A stretch of DNA of 64,000 nucleotides from Flavobacteriales bacterium UBA6693 (GCA_002454815.1 DKJL01000005.1:7942-71941); one strand, 5' to 3'. Positions 17,127 through 25,315 are shown, numbered from the stretch's first letter. A program made the numbers and translations. Notes: generated from the sequence alone by a model not told the origin.

Positions 17127-18047
17127 TCACAAAAAAAATTCTTCAGTCAGGCGGCGATCTTCATCTAATCGCTCAATCAATTCTTCGAGATTTTTAAATT
17201 TTATTTCTTCATGAAGAAAAGCACGGAAATTCACCGAAATTTCTTGCCCGTAAATATCTTCATTAAAATCCAGGATATAAACTTCGGTAGAAACGGATTT
17301 ACCCTCGACGGTCGGATTGGTGCCAACGCTCAACATTCCTTTATACCGTTTGTCTTTCACAAAAACATCGACAATATATGCGCCCTTCTTCGGTAAAAGT
17401 TTTATTGAATCTACTTCAATATTCGCGGTGGGATAACCAATGGTGCGCCCGATTTTTTTACCATTAACCACTGTGCCGGAGATGCTGTATTCATAGCCAA
17501 GCATTTTGTTGGCGGTTTCTATATCGCCTTTCAGCAGGCAGTTTCTTATTTGTGTTGAACTGATATTCTGTGCGCCGAGATGAACGGCCGGAACCTGCTC
17601 CACCTCGAAACCGAATTGCGGTCCCATTTTTTTCAGTAAATCAAAATTACCGAGACGGCCTTTACCGAACGTATGGTCGTAGCCGATAATTAAGTGCTGC
17701 ACGCGCAGCTGCTCGACCAGAACGAATCTTACAAATTCTTCAGCAGGAAGATTTCGGAAAGCGGCATCGAATTCTTTAAGAAATAAATTCTGAAGACCGT
17801 ATTTCGCCAGCAAATATTGTTTTTCATCAATGGTGTTGAGTAATTTCAACTCGTCCTGCGGATTAAAGACAAGCCTGGGATGTGGCCAAAAGGTGAGTAT
17901 CGCCGATTCCAGACTGCGTTCAGCCGAAACGGTGTTCAGGCGGTCGATCAAAGCCTGATGGCCTTGGTGCACGCCATCAAACATGCCGATGGACAGCGCC
18001 AGTGCAGGTTCGTTTTGGTCCCGTGTAAATCCGTCAGAAATTCTCAA
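17127..18047 (-). CDS. ribF: Bifunctional riboflavin kinase / FAD synthetase
   Basis: 306 residues, starting at TTG 18047; no ATG is available and the spacing to the first motif is normal. The N-terminal FAD synthetase part has GMFDGVHQGHQALI (HxGH nucleotidyltransferase motif), the acidic LIIGYDHTFGKG and ISSTQIRNCL. The C-terminal riboflavin kinase part has GKKIGRTIGYPTANIE and the beta-barrel through YKGMLSVGTNPTV. It makes FMN and FAD from riboflavin. It stands divergent from atpD. Confidence 0.94.
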   Translation of the reverse strand: MRISDGFTRDQNEPALALSIGMFDGVHQGHQALIDRLNTVSAERSLESAILTFWPHPRLVFNPQDELKLLNTIDEKQYLLAKYGLQNLFLKEFDAAFRNLPAEEFVRFVLVEQLRVQHLIIGYDHTFGKGRLGNFDLLKKMGPQFGFEVEQVPAVHLGAQNISSTQIRNCLLKGDIETANKMLGYEYSISGTVVNGKKIGRTIGYPTANIEVDSIKLLPKKGAYIVDVFVKDKRYKGMLSVGTNPTVEGKSVSTEVYILDFNEDIYGQEISVNFRAFLHEEIKFKNLEELIERLDEDRRLTEEFFL

Positions 18048-18136
18048 GAAATATCGATAATAATGAATTGCAGCAGCGGCTCAGCGAGCGCTCTTGTCTG
18101 TGCTGCAAATATGATAAAAATCTTCTTTAGAAGCAA

Positions 18137-18166
18137 TTGCAGGTCTGCATATATTCATTATATTTG
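18137..18166 (+). promoter_or_regulatory. atpD promoter
   Basis: TTG (18137-18139), 19 bp, TATATTTG (18159-18166): a full Bacteroidota promoter. The TTG that could be read as an upstream start codon is the -33 element itself, so atpD starts at ATG 18188. Confidence 0.8.
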
Positions 18167-18187
18167 CAAACACGAAAAAAATTAGCA

Positions 18188-19696
18188 ATGGCAAACCAAC
18201 TTAAAGGAAAAATTTCTCAAATTATCGGTCCGGTAATCGACGTACTTTTCACTGATGTGGAAGAACTTCCGAATATTTACGATGCTCTGGAAATCACAAA
18301 GCAAGACGGAACGAAAGTCGTGCTGGAGGTAGAGCAGCACATCGGCGAGGACTCAGTACGTTGTATCGCGATGGATGCTACCGACGGTCTGCAGAGAGGT
18401 CAGGAAGTAATTTCGCAGGGAAGACAGATTACGATGCCTACGGGCGAAGGTGTATACGGTAGATTGTTTAATGTTGTAGGAGACGCCATTGACGGTATTT
18501 CCCAGGTTTCCAAGGAATCCGGCCTTCCTATTCACCGCGAAGCTCCGAAATTCGACCAGCTTTCTACATCTGCAGAAGTTCTTTTTACCGGGATTAAAGT
18601 AATCGATTTAGTAGAGCCTTATGCAAAAGGTGGTAAAATTGGTTTGTTCGGTGGTGCGGGTGTTGGTAAAACGGTACTGATCCAGGAGCTTATCAATAAT
18701 ATTGCTAAAGGCCACGGTGGTCTTTCTGTTTTCGCCGGTGTTGGCGAAAGAACCAGAGAAGGAAATGACCTTTTGAGAGAGATGCTGGAGTCCGGCATTA
18801 TTAAATATGGTGATGAATTTATGGAATCCATGGAAAACGGCGGTTGGGATCTTTCCAAAGTCGACATGGAAGAAATGAAAGATTCCAAATGTACTTTCGT
18901 TTTCGGCCAAATGAACGAGCCGCCGGGAGCAAGAGCGCGTGTTGCACTTTCCGGGTTGACGATTGCAGAATATTTCCGCGATGGTGACGGGCAAGGGCAG
19001 GGAAGAGACGTATTGTTCTTCGTTGATAACATTTTCCGCTTTACGCAAGCCGGTTCCGAGGTATCCGCACTTCTAGGCCGTATGCCTTCTGCAGTAGGTT
19101 ACCAGCCAACATTAGCCTCAGAAATGGGTGCGATGCAGGAAAGAATTACCTCCACGAAAAACGGTTCGATTACCTCCGTACAGGCCATCTACGTTCCTGC
19201 GGATGACCTTACCGACCCGGCGCCGGCCACAACATTTGCCCACCTGGATGCTACAACGGTACTGGACAGAAAAATTGCGTCCCTCGGTATTTACCCGGCA
19301 GTAGATCCTCTGGCGTCAACGTCAAGAATCCTGACTCCGGAAATCCTTGGAGACGAGCATTATGATTGTGCACAACGCGTGAAGGAAATTCTTCAAAAGT
19401 ATAAAGCACTTCAGGATATCATCGCCATCCTTGGTATGGAAGAACTTTCTGAAGATGATAAACTCGCTGTATACCGCGCCAGAAAAGTACAGCGATTCCT
19501 TTCTCAGCCTTTCCACGTAGCGGAACAGTTTACAGGTCTGAAAGGAGCTTTGGTAGACATTAAAGATACCATCAAAGGATTTAACATGATCATCGACGGT
19601 GAGTTAGATCATTTACCTGAAGCAGCATTTAACCTGAAAGGAACCATCGAAGAAGCGATTGCCGCGGGTGAAAAAATGTTGGCCGAGAACGTGTAA
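18188..19696 (+). CDS. atpD: F1F0 ATP synthase subunit beta
   Basis: 502 residues from ATG 18188 (MANQLKGKISQIIGPVIDV). The P-loop is GGAGVGKTVL, followed by GERTREGNDL with the catalytic Glu, the Walker B region DVLFFVDNIFRFTQAGSEVS (here LLGRMPSAVGYQPTL) and the late motif ALQDIIAILGMEELSEDDK. It carries the catalytic nucleotide sites of the ATP synthase. Only atpC follows; the other subunit genes are not in the window, as is common in Flavobacteriia where atpDC is a separate unit. Confidence 0.97.
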   Translation: MANQLKGKISQIIGPVIDVLFTDVEELPNIYDALEITKQDGTKVVLEVEQHIGEDSVRCIAMDATDGLQRGQEVISQGRQITMPTGEGVYGRLFNVVGDAIDGISQVSKESGLPIHREAPKFDQLSTSAEVLFTGIKVIDLVEPYAKGGKIGLFGGAGVGKTVLIQELINNIAKGHGGLSVFAGVGERTREGNDLLREMLESGIIKYGDEFMESMENGGWDLSKVDMEEMKDSKCTFVFGQMNEPPGARARVALSGLTIAEYFRDGDGQGQGRDVLFFVDNIFRFTQAGSEVSALLGRMPSAVGYQPTLASEMGAMQERITSTKNGSITSVQAIYVPADDLTDPAPATTFAHLDATTVLDRKIASLGIYPAVDPLASTSRILTPEILGDEHYDCAQRVKEILQKYKALQDIIAILGMEELSEDDKLAVYRARKVQRFLSQPFHVAEQFTGLKGALVDIKDTIKGFNMIIDGELDHLPEAAFNLKGTIEEAIAAGEKMLAENV

Positions 19697-19712
19697 TCAA
19701 TTTTAAATGTTA

Positions 19713-19769
19713 AATTTTAGATTTTAGATTGCAATGTCATTTAAAATTTAAAATCTATAATCTATAATT
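19713..19769. repeat. AT-rich imperfect inverted repeat between atpD and atpC
   Basis: The left arm 19713-19730 (AATTTTAGATTTTAGATT) and right arm 19752-19769 (AATCTATAATCTATAATT) are complementary except at two positions, with a 21-nt AT-rich spacer. The transcript would form an 18-bp hairpin without a G/C clamp or T run. It could be an RNA-processing or stability element that sets the atpD:atpC ratio, or a dispersed intergenic repeat. Confidence 0.6.
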
Positions 19770-19776
19770 TTAAAGA

Positions 19777-20058
19777 ATGAATATTAAAATTTTAACTCCC
19801 GAGTTTGTAGTGTTCGATGGCGAGGTAAGTTCTGTACTACTTCCCGGAAAAGGTGGCGAATTTCATATCATGAAAGATCACGCCGCGGTGGTTTCCTCGC
19901 TCAACGCCGGACGCATCAAGTTGTACACCAATGAAATTCAGGAGCAATACAGCATGCATTTTACACGCGAGAACGAGAAAGACAGTGTTTTCTCTTTCCC
20001 GATGAAAAGTGGTGTGATTGAATTCAGCAATAACAAAGGGATTATTCTCGCAGAATAA
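19777..20058 (+). CDS. atpC: F1F0 ATP synthase subunit epsilon
   Basis: 93 residues, covering only the N-terminal beta-sandwich of epsilon (MNIKILTPEFVVFDGEVSSV, LLPGKGGEFHIMKDHAAVVSSLNAG). The C-terminal helical hairpin that inhibits ATPase activity in E. coli epsilon (~135 residues) is absent, as in many Bacteroidota. It sits 80 bp after atpD in the same transcription unit and is closed by a hairpin terminator. Confidence 0.93.
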   Translation: MNIKILTPEFVVFDGEVSSVLLPGKGGEFHIMKDHAAVVSSLNAGRIKLYTNEIQEQYSMHFTRENEKDSVFSFPMKSGVIEFSNNKGIILAE

Positions 20059-20077
20059 AACGCATCTTATTATACTT

Positions 20078-20115
20078 AAATCCCGCGCTCAAATATTGGA
20101 CGCGGGATTTTTGCT
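20078..20115 (+). terminator. Terminator after atpC
   Basis: 10-bp stem AAATCCCGCG / CGCGGGATTT with a 13-nt loop, followed by TTTTGCTTTT. Confidence 0.8.
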
Positions 20116-20157
20116 TTTATATAACTGACCGTTTTACATCTAATTCCGGTTACAAAA

Positions 20158-21024
20158 TCATCGGGTCAAGGTGAGAATAAAAGCGGCGACAATACCGACA
20201 GCGATCCCAGTCTGTTGTAATCGATTGAGACTTTCCTTGTGATAAAGTTTGGAAATTGCCAAGCCAATCAAAGGTTCGATGAGTCCAATTATGGCAAAAA
20301 GAATGATGCTGATGTTTGCCAAAGCAAAATTCAGACAAAAAGTACCTAAAGCTCCGAGTAGTACCAGCAGTGCGATCTCATATTTAGTTTGGCGCGTCAT
20401 CAGTTTGATTTCAACCTTCGCCGGTTTCCAAAGTAAAAGAAAACCGCTCATCAGGCATACCGTTAGCTCCAGAATTGCGCAGAAAAGCAGCGGTCCCATC
20501 ATTTGGATAAAGGGAACGTATAAGTAGGACGTCGCCCAAAAAACCTTGCAGAGAATCGTGTACAATAAACCTTTAGAAAGCACAACCGAGTTGTTCCTGC
20601 CGGCAATCTCAATCAATGAAACGGCAATCAAAACGGCAAGACACAAGAAAACCGTCAGCACCGAAAGTTCTTCGTCGTAGATGAAATACCCGACGGCGAC
20701 GCCGATTACCAGTCCTATTTTACCGAAGCCGAGCGTATTCGAAACCTTGGTGTGTTTCATCGCTTTCAGGTAAAAGAAAAGTCCGAAATAGTTTATCGCG
20801 CAGATTCCGAAAGTTTTTAGCAAATCGAGCGAAGAAAATACCGGCGCCGGAATCGCATTTGCCGAACGCAAAATGAAATGAGCAGCCCCGAAAATGATCA
20901 TGCACAGAAAGCTTCTTAACATAATTAACGGCAACGTACCAAGGCGCTCCTGCGGGTTTTTCCAGAGCACGTTAGTGGTGCCGTACGAGACATGGCCGAG
21001 AATAGTGAGAAAAATGCCGACCAT
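20158..21024 (-). CDS. EamA/DMT-family transporter
   Basis: 288 residues with about ten hydrophobic helices in two homologous halves, the drug/metabolite transporter layout. The first half includes INYFGLFFYLKAMKHTKVS and the second ends each helix pair with the typical ANISIILFAIIGLIEPLIGL. Such proteins export or import small metabolites; the substrate is unknown. Its ATG overlaps the stop of the upstream HTH gene by one base (TGATG), so the two are translated as a coupled pair and the regulator may control this transporter. Confidence 0.87.
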   Translation of the reverse strand: MVGIFLTILGHVSYGTTNVLWKNPQERLGTLPLIMLRSFLCMIIFGAAHFILRSANAIPAPVFSSLDLLKTFGICAINYFGLFFYLKAMKHTKVSNTLGFGKIGLVIGVAVGYFIYDEELSVLTVFLCLAVLIAVSLIEIAGRNNSVVLSKGLLYTILCKVFWATSYLYVPFIQMMGPLLFCAILELTVCLMSGFLLLWKPAKVEIKLMTRQTKYEIALLVLLGALGTFCLNFALANISIILFAIIGLIEPLIGLAISKLYHKESLNRLQQTGIAVGIVAAFILTLTR

Positions 21025-22205
21025 CAGATTTTCTTAAAGTATTGGAAGTTCATATAGTCAGCCAACATAGTGAAGCGCTGTTGAAAATGCTGACGTTCCG
21101 GATACAGTATTTTCGCTAAGTGCAAATAGTTCAGTTCAAAATACACTTTGCTGTCGAAGGAAAACATGCCGCTGACGTTCAGGTGGTCGGTTAACACATC
21201 AAAAATCTTCATTGCCTCATCTTTTCGGTCCAGATGGTGCAAGGTGATGGCGAGGTTGACTCTGTATAAGAAAATATTCGCTTTGTGGGCTGGGTTTTTC
21301 GTCTCAAATACCTGTATCTGCCGGTCGGGGATCCGGTCGCCCAGACACAAATCGGCAGTTTCACAATCATTGAGCACATTGAGAATATTGGAGACGAAAG
21401 TGCGATAAATAAAACGGTCCGTAAATGTGGTTTTGTCCGCGTGCTGCATCGTAATTTCGCGCAGCAGTTCGGAAGGAATCTCTCTCGTACCGTTTTGCAG
21501 CTTATGATGTATGCATCTTGCCACCGTATATCTGGCCTCGGGGAAAGCGTGAAAGGTTTGGTTTTGTAAGCGCATCTTCCGCACCGCTTTTTCAAGTTGA
21601 GCCAGCAACATAGCTGATTCTTCCACGCTTAGATTTTCCGATATAAATTTGCCAAAGTAAATAAAAGCCTGCATGGATACTTTGATGTGTGCTTTGGTCG
21701 TAATTTTCACAAAAGCAGCAAGCGCATCCTGGTAATTCCTTTGTGCGATATTTCCGTACGATGGGTGCCACGCCAGAACGTACTCCAACGCTTCCTCATT
21801 ATCCATAAACCGTTTCATGAACTCTTTGAGATTATCCGGATCCGAAATGATTTTTTCGGCAAAGTAATAATTGGCTTTCTGAAAACGATTTTCGCTCACG
21901 GTTGGCGGTTGGCCTTTTATCATTCCGTAATAAATATCGAGCAGGTTGAAATCCAGCGTGTATTTTTCGCGGCCCTGGCTGTCGCAGAAATCATTGTAAT
22001 CCTTGTATCCTAATCTTTTAGAAATCAGGCTGAGTGTGGAGGGTCGCAACGTCGTACCATCATTCAGTTTGCCCAAAAAGCGGCGCATGGAATTCTTTGA
22101 GATTCCTATGTTTTTTCCCAGATCTTCCAGGCCTTTGGTCGTCGCAACATTGCTGAAGTAAATTTTTTCGAACTCACGCCGCAATTCGTTTATCATATCG
22201 TACAA
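21024..22205 (-). CDS. HTH protein with helical-repeat C-terminal region, function unknown
   Basis: 393 residues, not a family I can name. The first ~85 residues look like a DNA-binding helix-turn-helix: LEDLGKNIGISKNSMRRFLG, then TTLRPSTLSLISKRLGYKDY, resembling the XRE-like pattern of a recognition helix plus wing. The remaining ~300 residues are all-helical, with repeated aromatic/Leu spacing typical of TPR-like solenoids and no membrane segment. HTH plus TPR-like sensor is the general plan of RRNPP-type regulators, but this is only an analogy. It is translationally coupled to the EamA transporter. Two tandem decamers lie 25 bp upstream of its start. Confidence 0.65.
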   Translation of the reverse strand: MYDMINELRREFEKIYFSNVATTKGLEDLGKNIGISKNSMRRFLGKLNDGTTLRPSTLSLISKRLGYKDYNDFCDSQGREKYTLDFNLLDIYYGMIKGQPPTVSENRFQKANYYFAEKIISDPDNLKEFMKRFMDNEEALEYVLAWHPSYGNIAQRNYQDALAAFVKITTKAHIKVSMQAFIYFGKFISENLSVEESAMLLAQLEKAVRKMRLQNQTFHAFPEARYTVARCIHHKLQNGTREIPSELLREITMQHADKTTFTDRFIYRTFVSNILNVLNDCETADLCLGDRIPDRQIQVFETKNPAHKANIFLYRVNLAITLHHLDRKDEAMKIFDVLTDHLNVSGMFSFDSKVYFELNYLHLAKILYPERQHFQQRFTMLADYMNFQYFKKI

Positions 22206-22215
22206 TAATAAGGTT

Positions 22216-22223
22216 TAAAGATA
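22216..22223 (-). promoter_or_regulatory. Possible -7 element of the HTH-EamA operon
   Basis: The minus strand reads TATCTTTA, one base off TAnnTTTG, 10 bp before the ATG. A TTG 22 bp upstream falls in the tandem decamers. Confidence 0.35.
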
Positions 22224-22230
22224 AGAGGAA

Positions 22231-22250
22231 TTGGGCAAACTTGGGCAACA
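22231..22250. repeat. Tandem decamer, candidate operator
   Basis: TTGGGCAAAC directly followed by TTGGGCAACA: two 10-bp units identical in the first eight bases, plus position 9 as A or C. They cover the predicted -33 region of the HTH-EamA operon. One helical turn of spacing is what a dimer or pair of HTH proteins would recognise as a direct repeat, so autoregulation is a reasonable inference. Confidence 0.45.
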
Positions 22251-22270
22251 GGTGTTAATTGTTCTGTCTT

Positions 22271-22278
22271 TATCTTTG
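22271..22278 (+). promoter_or_regulatory. -7 element with no downstream plus-strand gene
   Basis: TATCTTTG matches TAnnTTTG. It points toward the orphan hairpin terminator at 22320-22360. A -33 TTG is not found at the right spacing. Confidence 0.4.
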
Positions 22279-22284
22279 TCAGAG

Positions 22285-22360
22285 AATAAATCCTAAAAAA
22301 CACATCATTATATAACCGGAAATCCGCAGCCAGTTTTTACTGAGTCGCGGATTTTTTTTA
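22285..22360 (+). ncRNA. Candidate small non-coding RNA
   Basis: Between the TATCTTTG at 22271-22278 and a Rho-independent terminator (AAATCCGC / GCGGATTT, 22320-22327 and 22347-22354, followed by five more T) there is a ~75-nt stretch with no ATG on the plus strand. The terminator only works on the plus strand, yet the nearest upstream plus-strand gene, atpC, ends 2.2 kb earlier with its own terminator. A short independent RNA explains this best. No known RNA family is recognised. Confidence 0.4.
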
Positions 22361-22389
22361 AAATTTATAAGATTTAAGTACTTTCTTTT

Positions 22390-22800
22390 TTACAAATCAA
22401 AATCGCCCGCCGCTTCGGGTTGATACACAATTTCGTCAATCACGATTTTGGTCATTCCTGAGGGAATCAGCCAGTCGATCTCGTCGCCAACGCGATAGCC
22501 TATCAGTGCCGCCGCCACTGATGAAAAAATAGATATTTTCTTTTCCTTAATATTAGCTTCCGACGGATAGACGAGTTGAAACTGCATCGTTGTTTTATTA
22601 TTCTGAAAATGAATTTTCACAATCGAGTTCATCGTCACAACATCCTTTTCAACTTCCGCAGGATCAACTATTTTAGCTGCTTTTAATTCGGCCAGCAGAT
22701 TTTCTGCTTCTTCTTTTTTGATGGTATTGCGCGCTTTTGCATCCGTTATCGAACGGTGAATGCGGTTGAAATCCTGTTTGGTAATAATGACCTGTTTCAT
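22390..22800 (-). CDS. GreA/GreB-family (Rnk-like) elongation factor
   Basis: 136 residues. A short N-terminal helical pair (residues ~8-48), shorter than the ~75-residue coiled coil of true GreA/GreB, is followed by the conserved C-terminal FKBP-like domain: VTMNSIVKIHF, FQLVYPSEANIKEKKISIFSSVAAALIGYRVGDEIDW. The family binds RNA polymerase near the secondary channel; short-coil members such as Rnk do not cleave backtracked RNA. It lies 71 bp behind the acyltransferase gene, with a hairpin between. Confidence 0.85.
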   Translation of the reverse strand: MKQVIITKQDFNRIHRSITDAKARNTIKKEEAENLLAELKAAKIVDPAEVEKDVVTMNSIVKIHFQNNKTTMQFQLVYPSEANIKEKKISIFSSVAAALIGYRVGDEIDWLIPSGMTKIVIDEIVYQPEAAGDFDL

Positions 22801-22819
22801 GATTGATTGCTTTTAAAAA

Positions 22820-22848
22820 TAAAAAAACCGCCTGAAAAGCAGACGGTT
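22820..22848 (-). terminator. Terminator after the acyltransferase gene
   Basis: AACCGCCTG / CAGACGGTT stem (one mismatch) with a 5-nt loop and a 7-base T run on the minus strand, just before the Gre-like gene. Confidence 0.7.
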
Positions 22849-22871
22849 ATTATTCGGTTATACAACTATAA

Positions 22872-24146
22872 TTATGCGTCTTTTAAATCTAAATTCTGTT
22901 CTTCCAAAAGTTTTTGTTCCTGTTCCTTATAGAATCCGGAAACCAGTTTTTCATGGATGGCTTCAAAAGCTGCCAGCGTTTCATTGATCTCGGCATCGGT
23001 GTGAGAAGCGGTCGGGATCAGGCGCAGAAGAATCATTCCTTTCGGAATTACCGGGTAAATGACCACTGAGGTGAAAATGCCAAAATTCTCGCGCAAATCG
23101 CGGGAAAGCAGTGTGGCTTCGACCGTGGAACCCTGCATCATTACAGGCGTTACGCATGTATTGGTATTGCCAATATTAAAACCGCGTTCGGTAAGTCCGT
23201 TCTGAAGTTTGCGCACATTTTCCCATAATTTCTCTTTGATTTCGGGGCGCGAACGCAATAATTCAAGTCTTTTCAAACCACCGATTACCATGGGCATCGT
23301 GAGTGATTTTGCAAAAACCTGTGAGCGCAGATTGTATTTTAAAATTCCGATAATGTCTTTATCCGCTGCTATAAAAGCTCCGAATCCTGCCATGGATTTA
23401 GCGAAAGTGGAGAAATACACGTCGATCTGATCCTGGCAACCTTGCTCTTCGCCGGCACCGGCACCGGTTTTCCCCAGCGTACCAAAACCATGAGCATCGT
23501 CCACCAAAAGACGGAACTGATATTTCGACTTCAATTCGCAAATTTCCTTGATTTTACCCTGCATGCCGCGCATTCCGAAAACACCCTCGGTGATCACCAG
23601 AATGCCGCCGCCCTGTTCTGTGGCAACTTTCTCGGCACGCATCAGGTTTTTCTCTAAACTCGCAATATCATTGTGTTTGTAGGTGAAACTTTTTCCCATG
23701 TGCAAACGGACACCGTCCACGATACAGGCGTGCGAATCCGCGTCGTAAACGATAACGTCGTGACGGCCGACTAAAGCGTCGATGGTAGAGACCATTCCCT
23801 GATAACCGAAATTCAATAGATAAGCGGCTTCTTTATCGACGAACTCTGCAAGTTCGCGCTCTAGCTGTTGGTGTTCTTCCGTTTCTCCGGACATGGCGCG
23901 TGCGCCCATTGGATAAAACATTCCGTATTTTGCAGCGGCTTTGGCATCAGTTTCCAAAACCTCCGGATGGTTACAAAGTCCCAGATAATCGTTTGCACTC
24001 CAAAAAACGACCTCGCGACCCTGGAATTTCATCCGCGGCCCAATAGGTCCTTCTAATTTTGGAAATACGAAATATCCTTCGGCATAATCGGCAAATTTGC
24101 CGAGTGGACCTGGATTTTCTCTAAGACGATCAAAAATATCTGTCAT
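22872..24146 (-). CDS. Alpha-oxoamine synthase: serine palmitoyl-/cysteate acyltransferase type
   Basis: 424 residues of the PLP-dependent alpha-oxoamine synthase family. Visible motifs are SANDYLGLCNHPEV (~50-63), the PLP-stacking region DADSHACIVDG (~135), VDDAHGFGTLG with Asp216 and His219, and STFAKSMAGFGAF with Lys250 as the Schiff-base lysine. Family members join an acyl-CoA to an amino acid with loss of CO2 (serine palmitoyltransferase, KBL, AONS). Chryseobacterium and relatives make sulfonolipids by using cysteate as the amino acid. The neighbouring cysteate-synthase-like gene makes that role, giving 3-ketocapnine, the best inference. A plain serine palmitoyltransferase remains possible. 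Confidence 0.82.
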   Translation of the reverse strand: MTDIFDRLRENPGPLGKFADYAEGYFVFPKLEGPIGPRMKFQGREVVFWSANDYLGLCNHPEVLETDAKAAAKYGMFYPMGARAMSGETEEHQQLERELAEFVDKEAAYLLNFGYQGMVSTIDALVGRHDVIVYDADSHACIVDGVRLHMGKSFTYKHNDIASLEKNLMRAEKVATEQGGGILVITEGVFGMRGMQGKIKEICELKSKYQFRLLVDDAHGFGTLGKTGAGAGEEQGCQDQIDVYFSTFAKSMAGFGAFIAADKDIIGILKYNLRSQVFAKSLTMPMVIGGLKRLELLRSRPEIKEKLWENVRKLQNGLTERGFNIGNTNTCVTPVMMQGSTVEATLLSRDLRENFGIFTSVVIYPVIPKGMILLRLIPTASHTDAEINETLAAFEAIHEKLVSGFYKEQEQKLLEEQNLDLKDA

Positions 24147-24169
24147 TATTTGTTAATTATATTATAGAT

Positions 24170-24177
24170 CAAAGTTA
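24170..24177 (-). promoter_or_regulatory. -7 element of the acyltransferase promoter
   Basis: The minus strand reads TAACTTTG, 23 bp before the ATG at 24146, after the terminator of the upstream gene. This suggests separate transcription of the two lipid genes. Confidence 0.45.
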
Positions 24178-24191
24178 ACTTTTTTTAAACC

Positions 24192-24223
24192 AAAAAAGCC
24201 TTTTGCAAAGTACGAAAAGGTTT
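24192..24223 (-). terminator. Terminator after the cysteine/cysteate synthase-like gene
   Basis: AAACCTTTT / AAAAGGCTT stem (one G-U pair) with a 10-nt loop and TTTTTT on the minus strand. Confidence 0.65.
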
Positions 24224-24248
24224 CCTCTTTTTTTGTGTTTGGCAATTG

Positions 24249-25289
24249 TTACTCAATGCTCTGCGTATTGAAAGCAGTGTCGTAATCGCGCACAACATTG
24301 CTGTTGAAGCCTTGCTCGGCCATCCATTTGTCGCTGTAGACTTTTGTCATATAGCGCGAACCGTGGTCCGGAAAGATTGCCACTACCACATCATCTGCTG
24401 AAAAAGGATGCGAATCCGCATATTGTAACAAACCCTGAGTCACCGCGCCGGTGGTATAACCGCCCATTATCGCTTCTTTCAAGGCGATTTCGCGGGTTCG
24501 GTAGGCTGACATTTCATCATTAACGCGAACAAATTCGTCCACTTTATCGAAAAGTAGTGCGGAAGGAATTAAGTTTTTTCCCATGCCTTCGATCTGGTAG
24601 GGATGGATATCGTTTCTGTCTATTTCTCCCGTTTCATGGAAACCCTTCAAGATCGAGCCCGAAGCGTCTACCCCGATGATTTTAATATTTGGGTTTTGTT
24701 CTTTTAAATATTTAGCGGAGCCGGAAAGTGTGCCGCCGGTACCGGTGCAGGCAATGAGATGCGTGATTTTACCTTCCGTCTGTGCCCAAATTTCCGGGCC
24801 GGTCGTTTGGTAGTGCGCGTCAATATTTAATTCATTAAAATATTGGTTAATATAAATAGAGCCAGTTGTTTCTGCAGCAATCCGTTTTGCAACCTCATAA
24901 TACGAGCGCGGATCGTCCGCCGGAACATTTGCCGGGCAGATATGCACCGTGGCGCCCAAAGTTTTAAGATACGCGATTTTTTCTTCTTTTGTCTTGTCGC
25001 TTACCGCCAGAATGCATTTGTATCCTTTGATAATGCAAACCATCGCGATCGAAAATCCCGTATTGCCCGAAGTCGTTTCCACGACGGTAGAACCAGGTTT
25101 CAGCAATCCCTTACGCTCGGCAGCTTCGATAATGTGCAAGGCAATACGGTCCTTAGTGGAATGACCAGGATTGTAAGACTCCAGCTTCGCGTACACTGTG
25201 GCCGCAATACCTTCCGTCACTTTATTTAGCTTTACCAAAGGGGTATTGCCGATGAGTCCCAGAATATTATCGTGCACATTAATTTTCAT
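24249..25289 (-). CDS. PLP-dependent cysteine synthase-family protein, probable cysteate synthase
   Basis: 346 residues, fold-type II PLP enzyme. It has IGNTPLVKLN, the PLP lysine in NPGHSTKDRIAL (Lys46), TSGNTG (73-78) and the phosphate loop CTGTGGTLSG. The lysine motif normally reads NPGGSVKDR or NAGGSVKDR in O-acetylserine sulfhydrylases and cystathionine beta-synthases; here Gly is replaced by His and Val by Thr, suggesting a different substrate. Known cysteate synthases of sulfonolipid producers are PLP enzymes of this kind using phosphoserine and sulfite. Position next to the acyltransferase supports that call. A divergent cysteine synthase is the alternative. Confidence 0.75.
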   Translation of the reverse strand: MKINVHDNILGLIGNTPLVKLNKVTEGIAATVYAKLESYNPGHSTKDRIALHIIEAAERKGLLKPGSTVVETTSGNTGFSIAMVCIIKGYKCILAVSDKTKEEKIAYLKTLGATVHICPANVPADDPRSYYEVAKRIAAETTGSIYINQYFNELNIDAHYQTTGPEIWAQTEGKITHLIACTGTGGTLSGSAKYLKEQNPNIKIIGVDASGSILKGFHETGEIDRNDIHPYQIEGMGKNLIPSALLFDKVDEFVRVNDEMSAYRTREIALKEAIMGGYTTGAVTQGLLQYADSHPFSADDVVVAIFPDHGSRYMTKVYSDKWMAEQGFNSNVVRDYDTAFNTQSIE

Positions 25290-25315
25290 TCGTATTTTCT
25301 CTATAAAACCGTGGG

